A stretch of DNA of 7,621 nucleotides from Acidobacteriota bacterium (lineage in GTDB: Bacteria; Acidobacteriota; Terriglobia; Terriglobales; Acidobacteriaceae), in assembly GCA_021841795.1 (NCBI GenBank), contig JAKCDN010000143.1:1-7621 (forward strand), read 5' to 3'. Under the pieces are notes generated by a model that was not told the origin of the DNA, searched no databases, and was given only the letters and a program-made list of their open reading frames with translations. The translations under genes were made by a program, and so were the position numbers. Of this stretch, positions 1 to 6,227 are shown piece by piece (the stretch's first letter is position 1; each line of letters opens with the position of its first letter).

Positions 1-1
1 G

Positions 2-310
2 CTGTGCAACGCCGAGGTCATCGACGTGGACCAGGATGCGCTGGGGCGGCAGGCGGCGGTGACGCGGAAGACCGCGGAGGAGCTGGTGCTGGCAAAGCCG
101 CTGGAGGACGGTTCGATGGCGGTGGGGCTGTTCAACCTGACGACGAGAGCGCGGACGATGGGCGTGGAGTGGGCGGGGCTGGGGCGGCATGGAGCGCAGA
201 AGGTGCGCGATGTGTGGCGGCAGCGGAACCTGGGCGTGTTTCCACAAGGATTCTCTTCCCTGGTCCCGGCTCACGGTGTAATGATGGTGCGGGTCTCCGC
301 CAGACATTAA
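2..310 (+). CDS. GH27 alpha-galactosidase-type glycosidase, C-terminal fragment (5' end outside window)
   Basis: Only the last 102 residues are present; the open frame runs in from the window edge and stops with TAA at 308-310. The visible start of the fragment contains a Glu-Val-Ile-Asp-Val-Asp-Gln-Asp-Ala-Leu-Gly stretch. It matches the conserved NxEVIAIDQDPLG-type segment at the end of the catalytic barrel of family GH27 alpha-galactosidases. What follows looks like the short C-terminal beta-sandwich: a 'DGSMAVGLFNLTTRA' strand, then a 'VRDVWRQRNLG' segment and a closing 'LVPAHGVMMVRV' strand, which is the usual GH27 ending. The family cleaves terminal alpha-galactosides, and some members act on beta-L-arabinopyranosides, so substrate cannot be set from this end. 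The catalytic Asp residues and any signal peptide lie outside the window. The next gene on the same strand begins 129 nt downstream. Confidence 0.85.
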   Translation: MCNAEVIDVDQDALGRQAAVTRKTAEELVLAKPLEDGSMAVGLFNLTTRARTMGVEWAGLGRHGAQKVRDVWRQRNLGVFPQGFSSLVPAHGVMMVRVSARH

Positions 311-439
311 CGAAGAGCGCGCAAGGCGCTCGCGGAAATGAAGACGCAAGGGCGGACGGCCAACGAGCATCCCCGGGGCGACGCCCCGAGGCTGGAACAG
401 CGATTGAAATCTGCAAATCCGAAGGTCGAGGGAGCCTCC
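311..439 (+). other. Intergenic spacer with two GC-rich hairpins between GH27 gene and isomerase-like gene
   Basis: Two stem-loops are visible. Positions 315-320 pair perfectly with 326-331 (GAGCGC/GCGCTC, 5-nt loop), starting 4 nt after the GH27 stop. Positions 374-379 pair with 383-388 (CGGGGC/GCCCCG, 3-nt loop), with two more pairs (371-372 with 390-391) across one mismatch. Neither is followed by a T-run, so they are not classical intrinsic terminators. They may stabilise mRNA ends or attenuate read-through into the downstream gene. A purine-rich ribosome-binding site (GGGAG, 430-434) closes the spacer. I see no convincing promoter. Confidence 0.4.
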
Positions 440-1345
440 ATGCCGATGAAAAATCCGATTTCGCGCCGCACCTTTCTGCAATCGTCCGCGATTGCGGCCG
501 CTACCGCCGCCACCACGCTCGCCGGTTCCGCTCCAGCAGCGGGCCAGGCGGTTCCTGAGTCGGGCAAGCCCTGCCCGATCAAGCTGGGCCTGGCCAGCTA
601 CACGTTTCGCGACTTTACGCGGGCGCAGATGATCGGGTTTATGAAACAGCTTCATATTTACGATTTGAACTGCAAGGACGTGAAGGACCATCTGCCGATG
701 GAGCCGGCCGAGGAGGCGCAGGCGCTGGCCGATTATGCGGCCGCGGGCATCCGGCTGCACGCCGCGGGCGCGATTTATTTTCCGAAGAACGACGAGGCCG
801 ATATCCGGCAGAAGTTCGAGTACGTGAAGCGGGCGGGGATCGACGTGATCGTGGCAGGCGACCCGACGCCGGATTCGCTGAAGTGGATCGAGAAATTCGT
901 GAAGGAATACGACATCAAGATCGCGATTCACAACCATGGGCCGGAGGACAAGTATTTTCCGTCGCCGTTCGACGTGCTGAAGGCGATCAAGGACCTTGAT
1001 CCGCGCATCGGTTTCTGCATTGACGTGGGCCATGCGACGCGGGCCAACGCAAACCTGGTGGATGCGATTCACGCGGCCGGAGCGCGGCTCTACGACATGC
1101 ACGTGAAAGATCTGAGCGATATGACGAAGCGAGAAAGCCAGGTGCCGGTAGGCGAGGGCCTGCTGCCGTTCCGCGAGGTCTTTCAGGCGCTGATCGAGAT
1201 CAACTACCAGGGGTTTGTGGATCTGGAGTACGAGATCCATCCCGAGGACCCGATGCCGGGCGTCATCGAGAGTTTCGCCTTTATGCGTGGAGTGCTGGAC
1301 GGCATGGGCTACCTGCCACGGACAGCGAGCGCCGGCAATTCCTGA
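440..1345 (+). CDS. Tat-exported sugar phosphate isomerase/epimerase-family TIM-barrel protein
   Basis: A 301-residue protein. The start at 440 is preferred over an in-frame ATG at 338 because GGGAG at 430-434 sits 5 nt upstream and translation then opens directly on a twin-arginine signal. That signal is SRRTFLQ (residues 7-13), followed by an Ala-rich hydrophobic stretch to about residue 35, with likely cleavage at residues 33-37. The mature part is an AP-endonuclease-2-like (xylose isomerase-like) barrel. Typical strand-end motifs, which in this superfamily carry divalent-metal or sugar-binding residues, are AIHNHG (162-167), IDVGHA (194-199), MHVKD (220-224) and DLEYE (261-265). The fold covers isomerases, epimerases and some lyases acting on keto-sugars or keto-glycosides, so the reaction is not known. 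Export by Tat suggests folding with metal in the cytoplasm and action in the periplasm. It lies downstream of a glycosidase gene on the same strand, which fits a sugar-processing role. Confidence 0.88.
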   Translation: MPMKNPISRRTFLQSSAIAAATAATTLAGSAPAAGQAVPESGKPCPIKLGLASYTFRDFTRAQMIGFMKQLHIYDLNCKDVKDHLPMEPAEEAQALADYAAAGIRLHAAGAIYFPKNDEADIRQKFEYVKRAGIDVIVAGDPTPDSLKWIEKFVKEYDIKIAIHNHGPEDKYFPSPFDVLKAIKDLDPRIGFCIDVGHATRANANLVDAIHAAGARLYDMHVKDLSDMTKRESQVPVGEGLLPFREVFQALIEINYQGFVDLEYEIHPEDPMPGVIESFAFMRGVLDGMGYLPRTASAGNS

Positions 1346-1350
1346 GAGGT

Positions 1351-1399
1351 GCAGCCGTATTCGATCGGCTGCGATAGCGGCGCTGCCCGGGCCGCGCCG
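1351..1399. terminator. Tandem hairpins just after the isomerase-like gene (possible factor-dependent terminator)
   Basis: Beginning 5 nt after the stop codon, positions 1351-1357 pair perfectly with 1366-1372 (GCAGCCG/CGGCTGC, 8-nt loop). Positions 1378-1383 then pair with 1394-1399 (CGGCGC/GCGCCG), with further pairs inside the loop. The position right behind the gene suggests a role in 3'-end formation or mRNA protection. There is no T-run after either stem, so an intrinsic terminator in the strict sense is not supported. Confidence 0.4.
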
Positions 1400-1471
1400 A
1401 CTGAAGCGATGTGGCTCCAGGGTACGGCGACACAGGAATGGCGATAAGCGCGCAGCATGAGCGATCGCCCT

Positions 1472-1520
1472 GTGTGCCCATCCCGATTCCGCGGAGGACG
1501 CGGAGACGGGATGGGCACAC
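1472..1520. repeat. Long near-perfect palindrome (49-nt hairpin) in the convergent intergenic gap
   Basis: Positions 1472-1485 (GTGTGCCCATCCCG) are the exact reverse complement of 1507-1520, a 14-bp stem. After a single A-A mismatch (1486/1506), pairing continues: 1487-1493 pairs with 1499-1505 (one T-G wobble), leaving a 5-nt loop at 1494-1498. This is 21 pairs over 49 nt. The structure is much longer than a typical terminator and has no T-run on either side. It lies between two converging genes, where repetitive extragenic palindromes or miniature mobile repeats often sit. Only one copy is in this window, so whether it is a dispersed repeat cannot be judged here. Confidence 0.6.
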
Positions 1521-1545
1521 GCGCATGGCAAGCGCACGGGAAGGC

Positions 1546-1577
1546 CAGAGCCGCTCTGTCTGCACAGAGCGGCCCTG
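1546..1577. terminator. Stem-loop downstream of the lipoprotein gene (possible bidirectional terminator)
   Basis: Positions 1550-1559 pair perfectly with 1564-1573 (10 bp, arms GCCGCTCTGT and ACAGAGCGGC, CTGC loop). Three more pairs follow (1546-1548 with 1575-1577) across one mismatch. The structure lies about 50 nt beyond the stop codon of the minus-strand lipoprotein gene, a natural place for termination between converging genes. Flanking T- or A-runs are weak, so factor-independent termination is uncertain. Confidence 0.45.
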
Positions 1578-1622
1578 AAGCCTGGTTATGGCATTTCCCC
1601 CTTGACCGGCAGGAGAGATGCC

Positions 1623-3062
1623 TCAGTGATCCGACGACGAAGTCTGGACGGCGTTGACTTCATCGGCGTAGAGCACAAAGCTACCGGGTGCGGTCATGAT
1701 GAGATAGCCATGCACTTCAAGGTTGGTTCCGGCCGGCTCCGCCGCCAGCGCGGACGCGGTGAGGTTGTCGCCGAGGCTGGTGGCCGGGCTGGTGAGCACG
1801 TGCAGCGCGGTAACGCCGGCGTAGGTGGTGAGGAACGAGGTTGTGGGCAGGGTGAGGGTAAAAGAGAGATTGGAGGCGCTGCCCTGGGGCATGGACGTGA
1901 GGATGCCCTGCGTTCCCTCACCGGCCAGGGTGATCCGCATGGCATCGACGGTTGGAGACGAGGTTGACGAGGAAGCGGCAAAGGTTCCCGCGACCGAGAC
2001 CGACTGACCGGGGAAGAGCTCGGCAGCAGTGAAGGCATCAGCGGGCACGCCGACGGCCGCGGCGTCGACCGGGAGCGCATAGATGGTTGACGAGGCGACG
2101 AGCGCGGTCAGGGTGGCGTTGGCCTGCACGGTGCCGAAGCCCTCACGCGGCACAAAGGTAAAGCCTGACAAAACGCCGCCGGGGGCGGTGACGGCGGTGA
2201 TGATGCCTTTGCCGCCATCGTTCTGCATGCCGTCGCTCTGGCCGGCCTGTCCGGATTCCAGCGTGACGGAGAGCGCCAGGAGCGAGCCGTCCGGCTGGGT
2301 TTGCGCCTGGACCCGCACGATGGAGCCGATGGGAATATTGCCGCTGTTCACGCCGGAGGGGAACTGCGTGGACGAGGCGACGGTGAAGGTGAACTGCCGG
2401 CCGGAGTCGGCGGACTGAACGACGAGCGAGGTCGGCGAGATGCTGACGAGGGAGCCGCTGACTTCAATCTCGCGCTGGCCGTTGCTCTCGCCGTCGATGT
2501 TGCCGCAGGCGGCGGTGACGACGGGAGTAAAGGTCACGGTATTGCCGCTGATGGAGAAGGCGGAGGCGAGATTATAGGCCAGGTGGAGGTCAATGCCGGC
2601 GGTGCTGTTGACGGTGAGCGCGGGATTGAGGGGGATGGAGACCGTGGGATTAGCCAGCATCGCCGACGCGGTGATGGTTTGGCCGGTGGAGCCGACGTAG
2701 GTGACCGAGACGCTGCTGATGGTGGCGGTGATGGCCGTGTAAGTGCCCATGGGCACCGAAGCAATGTCGAGCGGCTCCTGAATTCCGTTGAGGCCGGAGA
2801 GCTCCACAGTGGTGGGAGTGGTGAGCAGGGTGACGGGAGTGCCGGTGCCCGGGGTAAGCGACACCGAGGAGATGGTGACCTGCGCCGAGAGGATGTTGGC
2901 CAGAGGCGCATCGGTGACGGTGAGGACGGCCGGAGCCGAAGAGCCGGAGGGTGTAGTTGCGTTATTTGCCATATAGCTGCTGCCGCATCCCATGATGCCG
3001 AGCAGTAAACCAGCCGCAGCGGAGAACGCGCACAACCTGGGGGACACGCGATTGGTGTTCAT
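1623..3062 (-). CDS. Surface/periplasmic lipoprotein with DUF4382 and DUF5666-like domains
   Basis: A 479-residue lipoprotein of unknown function. The start at 3062 is fixed by an AAGGAG ribosome-binding site (3069-3074) 6 nt upstream. The frame stays open for 57 further codons to a TTG at 3233, but that extension has neither ribosome-binding site nor signal peptide. Residues 1-26 are a lipoprotein signal: basic start, hydrophobic Ala/Leu core, then Ile-Met-Gly-Cys with Cys26 as the predicted lipidated residue, followed by a Ser/Thr/Asn linker. Residues 44-185 resemble DUF4382, opening with LTVTDAPLANILSAQVTISS. Residues 197-270, 284-380 and 383-472 look like three beta-rich DUF5666-type modules, each roughly 'I-V-x-G-x-L-x-S ... 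G-x-x-V-x-V-x-G/A'. Composition is rich in Thr, Ser, Ala and Val, as in beta-sandwich surface proteins. Such proteins are frequent in Acidobacteriota; binding or adhesion is only a guess. It is divergent from the pectin lyase gene. Confidence 0.87.
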   Translation of the reverse strand: MNTNRVSPRLCAFSAAAGLLLGIMGCGSSYMANNATTPSGSSAPAVLTVTDAPLANILSAQVTISSVSLTPGTGTPVTLLTTPTTVELSGLNGIQEPLDIASVPMGTYTAITATISSVSVTYVGSTGQTITASAMLANPTVSIPLNPALTVNSTAGIDLHLAYNLASAFSISGNTVTFTPVVTAACGNIDGESNGQREIEVSGSLVSISPTSLVVQSADSGRQFTFTVASSTQFPSGVNSGNIPIGSIVRVQAQTQPDGSLLALSVTLESGQAGQSDGMQNDGGKGIITAVTAPGGVLSGFTFVPREGFGTVQANATLTALVASSTIYALPVDAAAVGVPADAFTAAELFPGQSVSVAGTFAASSSTSSPTVDAMRITLAGEGTQGILTSMPQGSASNLSFTLTLPTTSFLTTYAGVTALHVLTSPATSLGDNLTASALAAEPAGTNLEVHGYLIMTAPGSFVLYADEVNAVQTSSSDH

Positions 3063-3068
3063 TGTCTT

Positions 3069-3074
3069 CTCCTT
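3069..3074 (-). promoter_or_regulatory. Ribosome-binding site deciding the lipoprotein start
   Basis: The minus strand reads AAGGAG, six bases before the ATG at 3062-3060. This full-strength Shine-Dalgarno match supports the 479-residue form with an N-terminal lipoprotein signal over the longer open frame. Confidence 0.75.
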
Positions 3075-3224
3075 GAATTTCTCGCAACGATCGAGCCGGC
3101 GCGCAGCACAAGGCACACCGCCGTGCCGCCCCCCAACCTTCAACAGATTGCCTGTCTCGCAGAAGTGTCGCAGGGAAAGCACGTACCGGTTCCGATTCTT
3201 GGATGCGGGGCCGAGGAAATAGTG

Positions 3225-3253
3225 AGTATGCAAGGAGATGAAGTTTGAGTCAT
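3225..3253 (-). promoter_or_regulatory. Candidate sigma70-type promoter for the lipoprotein gene
   Basis: On the minus strand a -35-like ATGACT (3253-3248) is followed after 17 nt by a -10-like CATACT (3230-3225). Each matches four of six consensus bases and the spacing is ideal. It would give a leader of about 150 nt before the ATG. The match is weak enough to occur by chance. Confidence 0.28.
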
Positions 3254-3326
3254 TTTGAAGATGGCGGGTGAAGGGCGGGGATGGGTCGCAGCAGAGCGGC
3301 GGCCGGAAAGTTCAGCAGATAAATTA

Positions 3327-3356
3327 TTCCCAAACGTGAGTCCGGCAGTGTATAAA
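3327..3356 (+). promoter_or_regulatory. Candidate sigma70-type promoter for the PL22-CE12 operon
   Basis: TATAAA at 3351-3356 is a good -10 box (five of six bases). TTCCCA at 3327-3332, 18 nt upstream, is a partial -35 box (four of six). The element sits in one of the few AT-rich patches of the region and ends 87 nt before the PL22 start codon, a reasonable leader length. Confidence 0.4.
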
Positions 3357-3429
3357 GTGTTCGCGCCTCCTCTCGGGCACGAGCTCGACCTGAATGACCT
3401 ACCGCGGAGGGCGCTTGAATCTTCCATCG

Positions 3430-3435
3430 AAGGAG
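3430..3435 (+). promoter_or_regulatory. Ribosome-binding site deciding the PL22 start
   Basis: AAGGAG eight bases before the ATG at 3444. It selects the form beginning with a signal peptide over the in-frame ATG at 3255, which would add 63 residues without any secretion signal at the front. Confidence 0.7.
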
Positions 3436-3443
3436 TTCCACCG

Positions 3444-4904
3444 ATGCTGCGCCGCCTGTTCCCTGCCCTTGCCTGTCTTGTTTTGTTGCCAGCCGGTGCG
3501 CTGAGGGCGCAGACGGCGAAGCCGAATCCGCCCCGGACGTGGGTGGACAAGGACACGGGCCACCGGGTGTGGCGGATGAGCGACGAGCCGAATTCGGGGG
3601 GATTCTACTTCAATGTGAATGCCTACACGCCGGACCACAAGACGATGATTTATACGGCGCCGGACGGGATTCACACGCTGGACCTGGCCACGATGAAAGC
3701 ACGGCTGCTGGTGGCGAATCCGCCGCGGCCGGCAGAGGCAGCGGGGGGACGGATGGGCTTTTACCGCTACGGCGTCCACGCGCTGGTGGCCGGGTACAAG
3801 ACGAACAGCGTGTTCTACACGCGGACCGATCCGGGGACGAACGTGACGTCGGTGTACAAGGCCGATGTGTATACGGGCGAGGTCCGCAAGCTGGTGGATC
3901 TGCCGGCGCGGCACATGATCGTCTCAATCAACGCGGACGAGACGCTGGCGGCGGGCACCTTTGACGAGAGCAACCAGCAGAACCGCGAGTACGGCTCGAA
4001 TATTCCGGCGTCGGCGCAGCGGCAGGGCGCGCCGAGCAACAGCGTTGCCAGCCCGGGCCAGGGGCCGCACTACCAGCCTATGGATAAAGGGCTGATGATG
4101 GAGCGGCGGCTGGCGGCGCGCCTGCCGCTGGAGCTGTTCACGATCCGCCTGGAACCGGGGCCGAACGGAGAAAAGCCGGGAGACGTGAAGATTCTTCTGC
4201 ACTCGACGGACTGGGTGAACCACCTGCTGTTTTCGCCGGCCGATCCGGAGCTGCTGATGTACTGCCACGAGGGCCCGTGGCACAAAGTGGACCGCATCTG
4301 GATGATCCACACGGACGGGACGCACAACACGCTGATTCACAAGCGGTCGATGGCGATGGAGATTGCGGGGCACGAGTTCTGGGGCCTGGACGGCGAGACG
4401 ATCTGGTACGACTGGCAGTACCCGAAGGGGGTGGTTTTTTACCTGGCGGGATACAACCTGAAGACCGGAAGGCGGACGGCGTACAACATGCAGCGGGGCG
4501 AGTGGGGCATCCACTTCAACCTGACCAAGGATCTGGACATCTTCTGCGACGACGGGGGCGATCCGGGGCAGGTGGCGCACGCGCAGGACGGAGAGTGGAT
4601 CGAGCTGCTGCACCCGCAGATGCTGACAATTACGGCGGACACGCTGAACGAGCCGGACTTCTGGCAGCCGGGAGTGTTCCACGCCGAGCATCTGGTGAAC
4701 ATGTCGCACCACAACTACCGGGAGGAGCCGAATGTGCGCTTCTCGCCGGACAAGAAGCTGGTGTTCTTTACCAGCAACATGTTCGGGCCGAGCTATGTGT
4801 TCGGGGTAGAGGTGGCGAAGGCAGACGCGGCGGCGAAGGATGTGGAATCGACGCCGGACCTGGCGCGGCAGTTTAACCCGGTGGAGCCGAAGCCGACACA
4901 CTGA
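3444..4904 (+). CDS. Secreted oligogalacturonate lyase-like protein (polysaccharide lyase family 22)
   Basis: A 486-residue protein. AAGGAG at 3430-3435, 8 nt upstream, and the signal peptide decide the start. The signal has a basic MLRR start, a hydrophobic core to about residue 16, and likely cleavage after Ala22 (ALRA|QT). The mature part shows PL22 beta-propeller landmarks: MYCHEGPWHKVDRIW (272-286), GHEFW (309-313), HFNLTKD (357-363) and a C-terminal RFSPDKKLVFFTSNMFGP blade (432-449). Known PL22 enzymes split unsaturated digalacturonate by Mn-assisted beta-elimination, in the cytoplasm, and are about 390 residues long. This one is longer, with an Asn/Gln/Pro-rich insert around residues 173-220, and is exported. 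Where the Erwinia/Yersinia enzymes have a His-Pro-His metal motif, this protein aligns as Glu428-Pro-Asn430, so metal binding and substrate may differ. It heads an operon with the CE12 gene. Confidence 0.85.
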   Translation: MLRRLFPALACLVLLPAGALRAQTAKPNPPRTWVDKDTGHRVWRMSDEPNSGGFYFNVNAYTPDHKTMIYTAPDGIHTLDLATMKARLLVANPPRPAEAAGGRMGFYRYGVHALVAGYKTNSVFYTRTDPGTNVTSVYKADVYTGEVRKLVDLPARHMIVSINADETLAAGTFDESNQQNREYGSNIPASAQRQGAPSNSVASPGQGPHYQPMDKGLMMERRLAARLPLELFTIRLEPGPNGEKPGDVKILLHSTDWVNHLLFSPADPELLMYCHEGPWHKVDRIWMIHTDGTHNTLIHKRSMAMEIAGHEFWGLDGETIWYDWQYPKGVVFYLAGYNLKTGRRTAYNMQRGEWGIHFNLTKDLDIFCDDGGDPGQVAHAQDGEWIELLHPQMLTITADTLNEPDFWQPGVFHAEHLVNMSHHNYREEPNVRFSPDKKLVFFTSNMFGPSYVFGVEVAKADAAAKDVESTPDLARQFNPVEPKPTH

Positions 4905-4930
4905 GCGACGATCTCGCTCGAAGGTTCATG

Positions 4931-6202
4931 ATGAAACTCATTCTTGTTGTTCTCCTGTGCGCCGGTACGCTGACGGCAGCGGCGCAAACCTTTGTCTGCG
5001 GGAAGGCCGGCGCGGGCGCGACGGCGCTTACCGAGGGCGCGGTTTACAGCGGCGCGAGTCCGGGCTTCGATCTGGGGACGATGCCGGCGGTGCAGGGCGG
5101 ATCGTGCCAGAGCGACCGGCCGTTCTTTTTCTCGATAGCAGTGCCGGAGGGAAGCTACCGGGTCACGGTGAAGCTGGGCGGCGGAGAGGCATCGACGACG
5201 ACGGTATGGGCCGAGGCGCGGCGGCTGATGCTGGAGAATATCGCGGTGCGGGCGGGCGGCACAGCGAGCGAGCGCTTCGACGTGAACGTGCGCACGCCGC
5301 AGATTGCCGGAGACGCGGGGCAGACGGTGCGGCTGAAGCCGCGCGAGGTGGGCAACATGGATTGGGATGCGAAGCTGACGCTGGAGTTCAACGGGGAGCA
5401 TCCCGGCTTCAGAGAGCTGCGCATCGAGCCGATTCACGAGACGACGATTTACCTGGCCGGCGACTCGACGGTGGTGGACCAGGACGTGGAGCCGTGGGCG
5501 GCGTGGGGACAGATGCTGCCGCGCTTCTTCCGTCCGGGCGTGGTGGTGGCGAATCACGCGGAGTCGGGGGAGACGACGCGCAGTTTTATCGGCGAGCGGC
5601 GGCTGGCGAAGGTGATGTCGCTGATCCAGCCGGGGGATTACCTGTTCATCCAGTTTGCTCACAACGACCAGAAGCCGCACGCGGTCCCGCTGGACCAGTA
5701 CCGGAAGCTGCTCGGGGAATATGTTGCCGAGACGCGGGCCAAGGGCGCGACTCCGGTGCTGGTGACGAGCATGAATCGCCGCACCTTCGACGCGGCGGGC
5801 AAGATCACGAACTCGCTGTCGGGCTACCCGGACGCGATGCGGGAGATCGCGGCCGAACAGCACGTGGCGCTGATCGACCTGAACGCGATGAGCAAGACGC
5901 TGTTTGAGGCGCTGGGCCCGGAGGGAACGCTGCATGCGTTCATGCACTATGCGGCCGAGAGCTTCCCTAACCAGACCGAGGCCATCAGCGACGATACGCA
6001 CTTTAACAAGTACGGGGCCTACGAGCTGGCGCGATGCGTGGTGCATGGGATTCGCGTGGCGAAGCTGCCGCTGCGCAAATACCTGGCGAAGGACGTGCCG
6101 GACTTCAATCCGGCGAAACCCGACCCGATGGCTACGTTCAGCCTGCCGGCGACGCCGATTCCGGCCAAGACGGGCAACGTGACGAAGATACCGCAGACGT
6201 AG
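4931..6202 (+). CDS. Rhamnogalacturonan acetylesterase-like SGNH hydrolase (carbohydrate esterase family 12), secreted
   Basis: Two adjacent ATGs exist. The second (4931, 423 residues) is chosen because GAAGG at 4920-4924 is 6 nt from it but only 3 nt from 4928; residue numbers below count from 4928. A signal peptide (Leu/Val-rich core, cleavage near Ala19 in TAAA|QT) exports the protein. Residues 20-170 form a beta-rich N-terminal module of the kind that precedes some CE12 domains. The SGNH domain follows with all four blocks: GDSTVVDQD (178-186; nucleophile Ser180), HAESGETTRSF (210-220; oxyanion Gly214), FAHNDQK (243-249; Asn246) and DDTHFNKYG (355-363; Asp355 and His358 of the triad). GDST plus the AxWGQ turn (191-195) are typical of CE12, which removes acetyl groups from rhamnogalacturonan I or acetylated xylan. 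The gene begins 26 nt after the PL22 stop, so the two are probably co-transcribed. Confidence 0.86.
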   Translation: MKLILVVLLCAGTLTAAAQTFVCGKAGAGATALTEGAVYSGASPGFDLGTMPAVQGGSCQSDRPFFFSIAVPEGSYRVTVKLGGGEASTTTVWAEARRLMLENIAVRAGGTASERFDVNVRTPQIAGDAGQTVRLKPREVGNMDWDAKLTLEFNGEHPGFRELRIEPIHETTIYLAGDSTVVDQDVEPWAAWGQMLPRFFRPGVVVANHAESGETTRSFIGERRLAKVMSLIQPGDYLFIQFAHNDQKPHAVPLDQYRKLLGEYVAETRAKGATPVLVTSMNRRTFDAAGKITNSLSGYPDAMREIAAEQHVALIDLNAMSKTLFEALGPEGTLHAFMHYAAESFPNQTEAISDDTHFNKYGAYELARCVVHGIRVAKLPLRKYLAKDVPDFNPAKPDPMATFSLPATPIPAKTGNVTKIPQT

Positions 6203-6227
6203 ATGCGCCGACCGTGGCCGGCGCGGG
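6203..6227. terminator. Short convergent gap with a GC stem (possible bidirectional terminator)
   Basis: Only 25 nt separate the stop codons of the converging CE12 and methyltransferase genes. Positions 6205-6210 pair with 6219-6224 (GCGCCG/CGGCGC, 8-nt loop). There is no T-run on either side, so a termination role is plausible only from position. Such close convergence may produce overlapping antisense transcript ends. Confidence 0.3.

Larger units (their letters stand above)
3063..3443. other. Divergent intergenic region between lipoprotein and PL22 genes
   Basis: This 381-nt stretch separates two genes transcribed away from each other and must hold promoters for both. It contains locally AT-rich parts (3241-3260 and 3319-3360) in an otherwise GC-rich setting, which is where the candidate promoters lie. 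If those are right, the lipoprotein mRNA has a leader of roughly 150 nt and the PL22 mRNA one of roughly 80 nt. I looked for riboswitch-like structure, strong inverted repeats suggesting operators, and small genes, and saw nothing convincing. Short open frames here lack ribosome-binding sites. Confidence 0.5.

Noticed and set aside
398..406. GATTGAAAT, resembling the 3' end of many CRISPR repeats
   Set aside because: There is only one copy and no spaced repeats anywhere near it.
338..439. Upstream ATG in frame with the isomerase-like gene
   Set aside because: It would place 34 charged residues before the Tat motif; a better ribosome-binding site precedes the ATG at 440.
440..1345. Assignment of the isomerase-like gene as KduI or another defined pectin-pathway isomerase
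   Set aside because: The motifs are those of the AP-endonuclease-2-like barrel, not the cupin fold of KduI, and a Tat signal argues against the cytoplasmic pathway step.
1461..1468. GCGATCGC, the HIP1 octamer abundant in cyanobacteria
   Set aside because: A single occurrence in a GC-rich gap is expected by chance, and the genes do not look cyanobacterial.
1457..1657. Small open frames across the convergent gap
   Set aside because: They run through the long hairpin, lack ribosome-binding sites and have no recognisable protein features.
2301..3008. A Gly/Asp/Arg-rich 235-codon plus-strand frame opposite the lipoprotein gene
   Set aside because: Its low-complexity repeats are the reverse-strand reading of Thr/Ser/Val-rich codons of the lipoprotein; no start signal is visible.
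3063..3233. 57-codon N-terminal extension of the lipoprotein gene
   Set aside because: It begins at TTG with no ribosome-binding site and would bury the lipoprotein signal in mid-protein.
3924..4901. A 325-codon minus-strand open frame opposite PL22
   Set aside because: The composition is Arg/Val/His/Leu-rich with no recognisable motif and it mirrors the codon pattern of the real gene on the plus strand.
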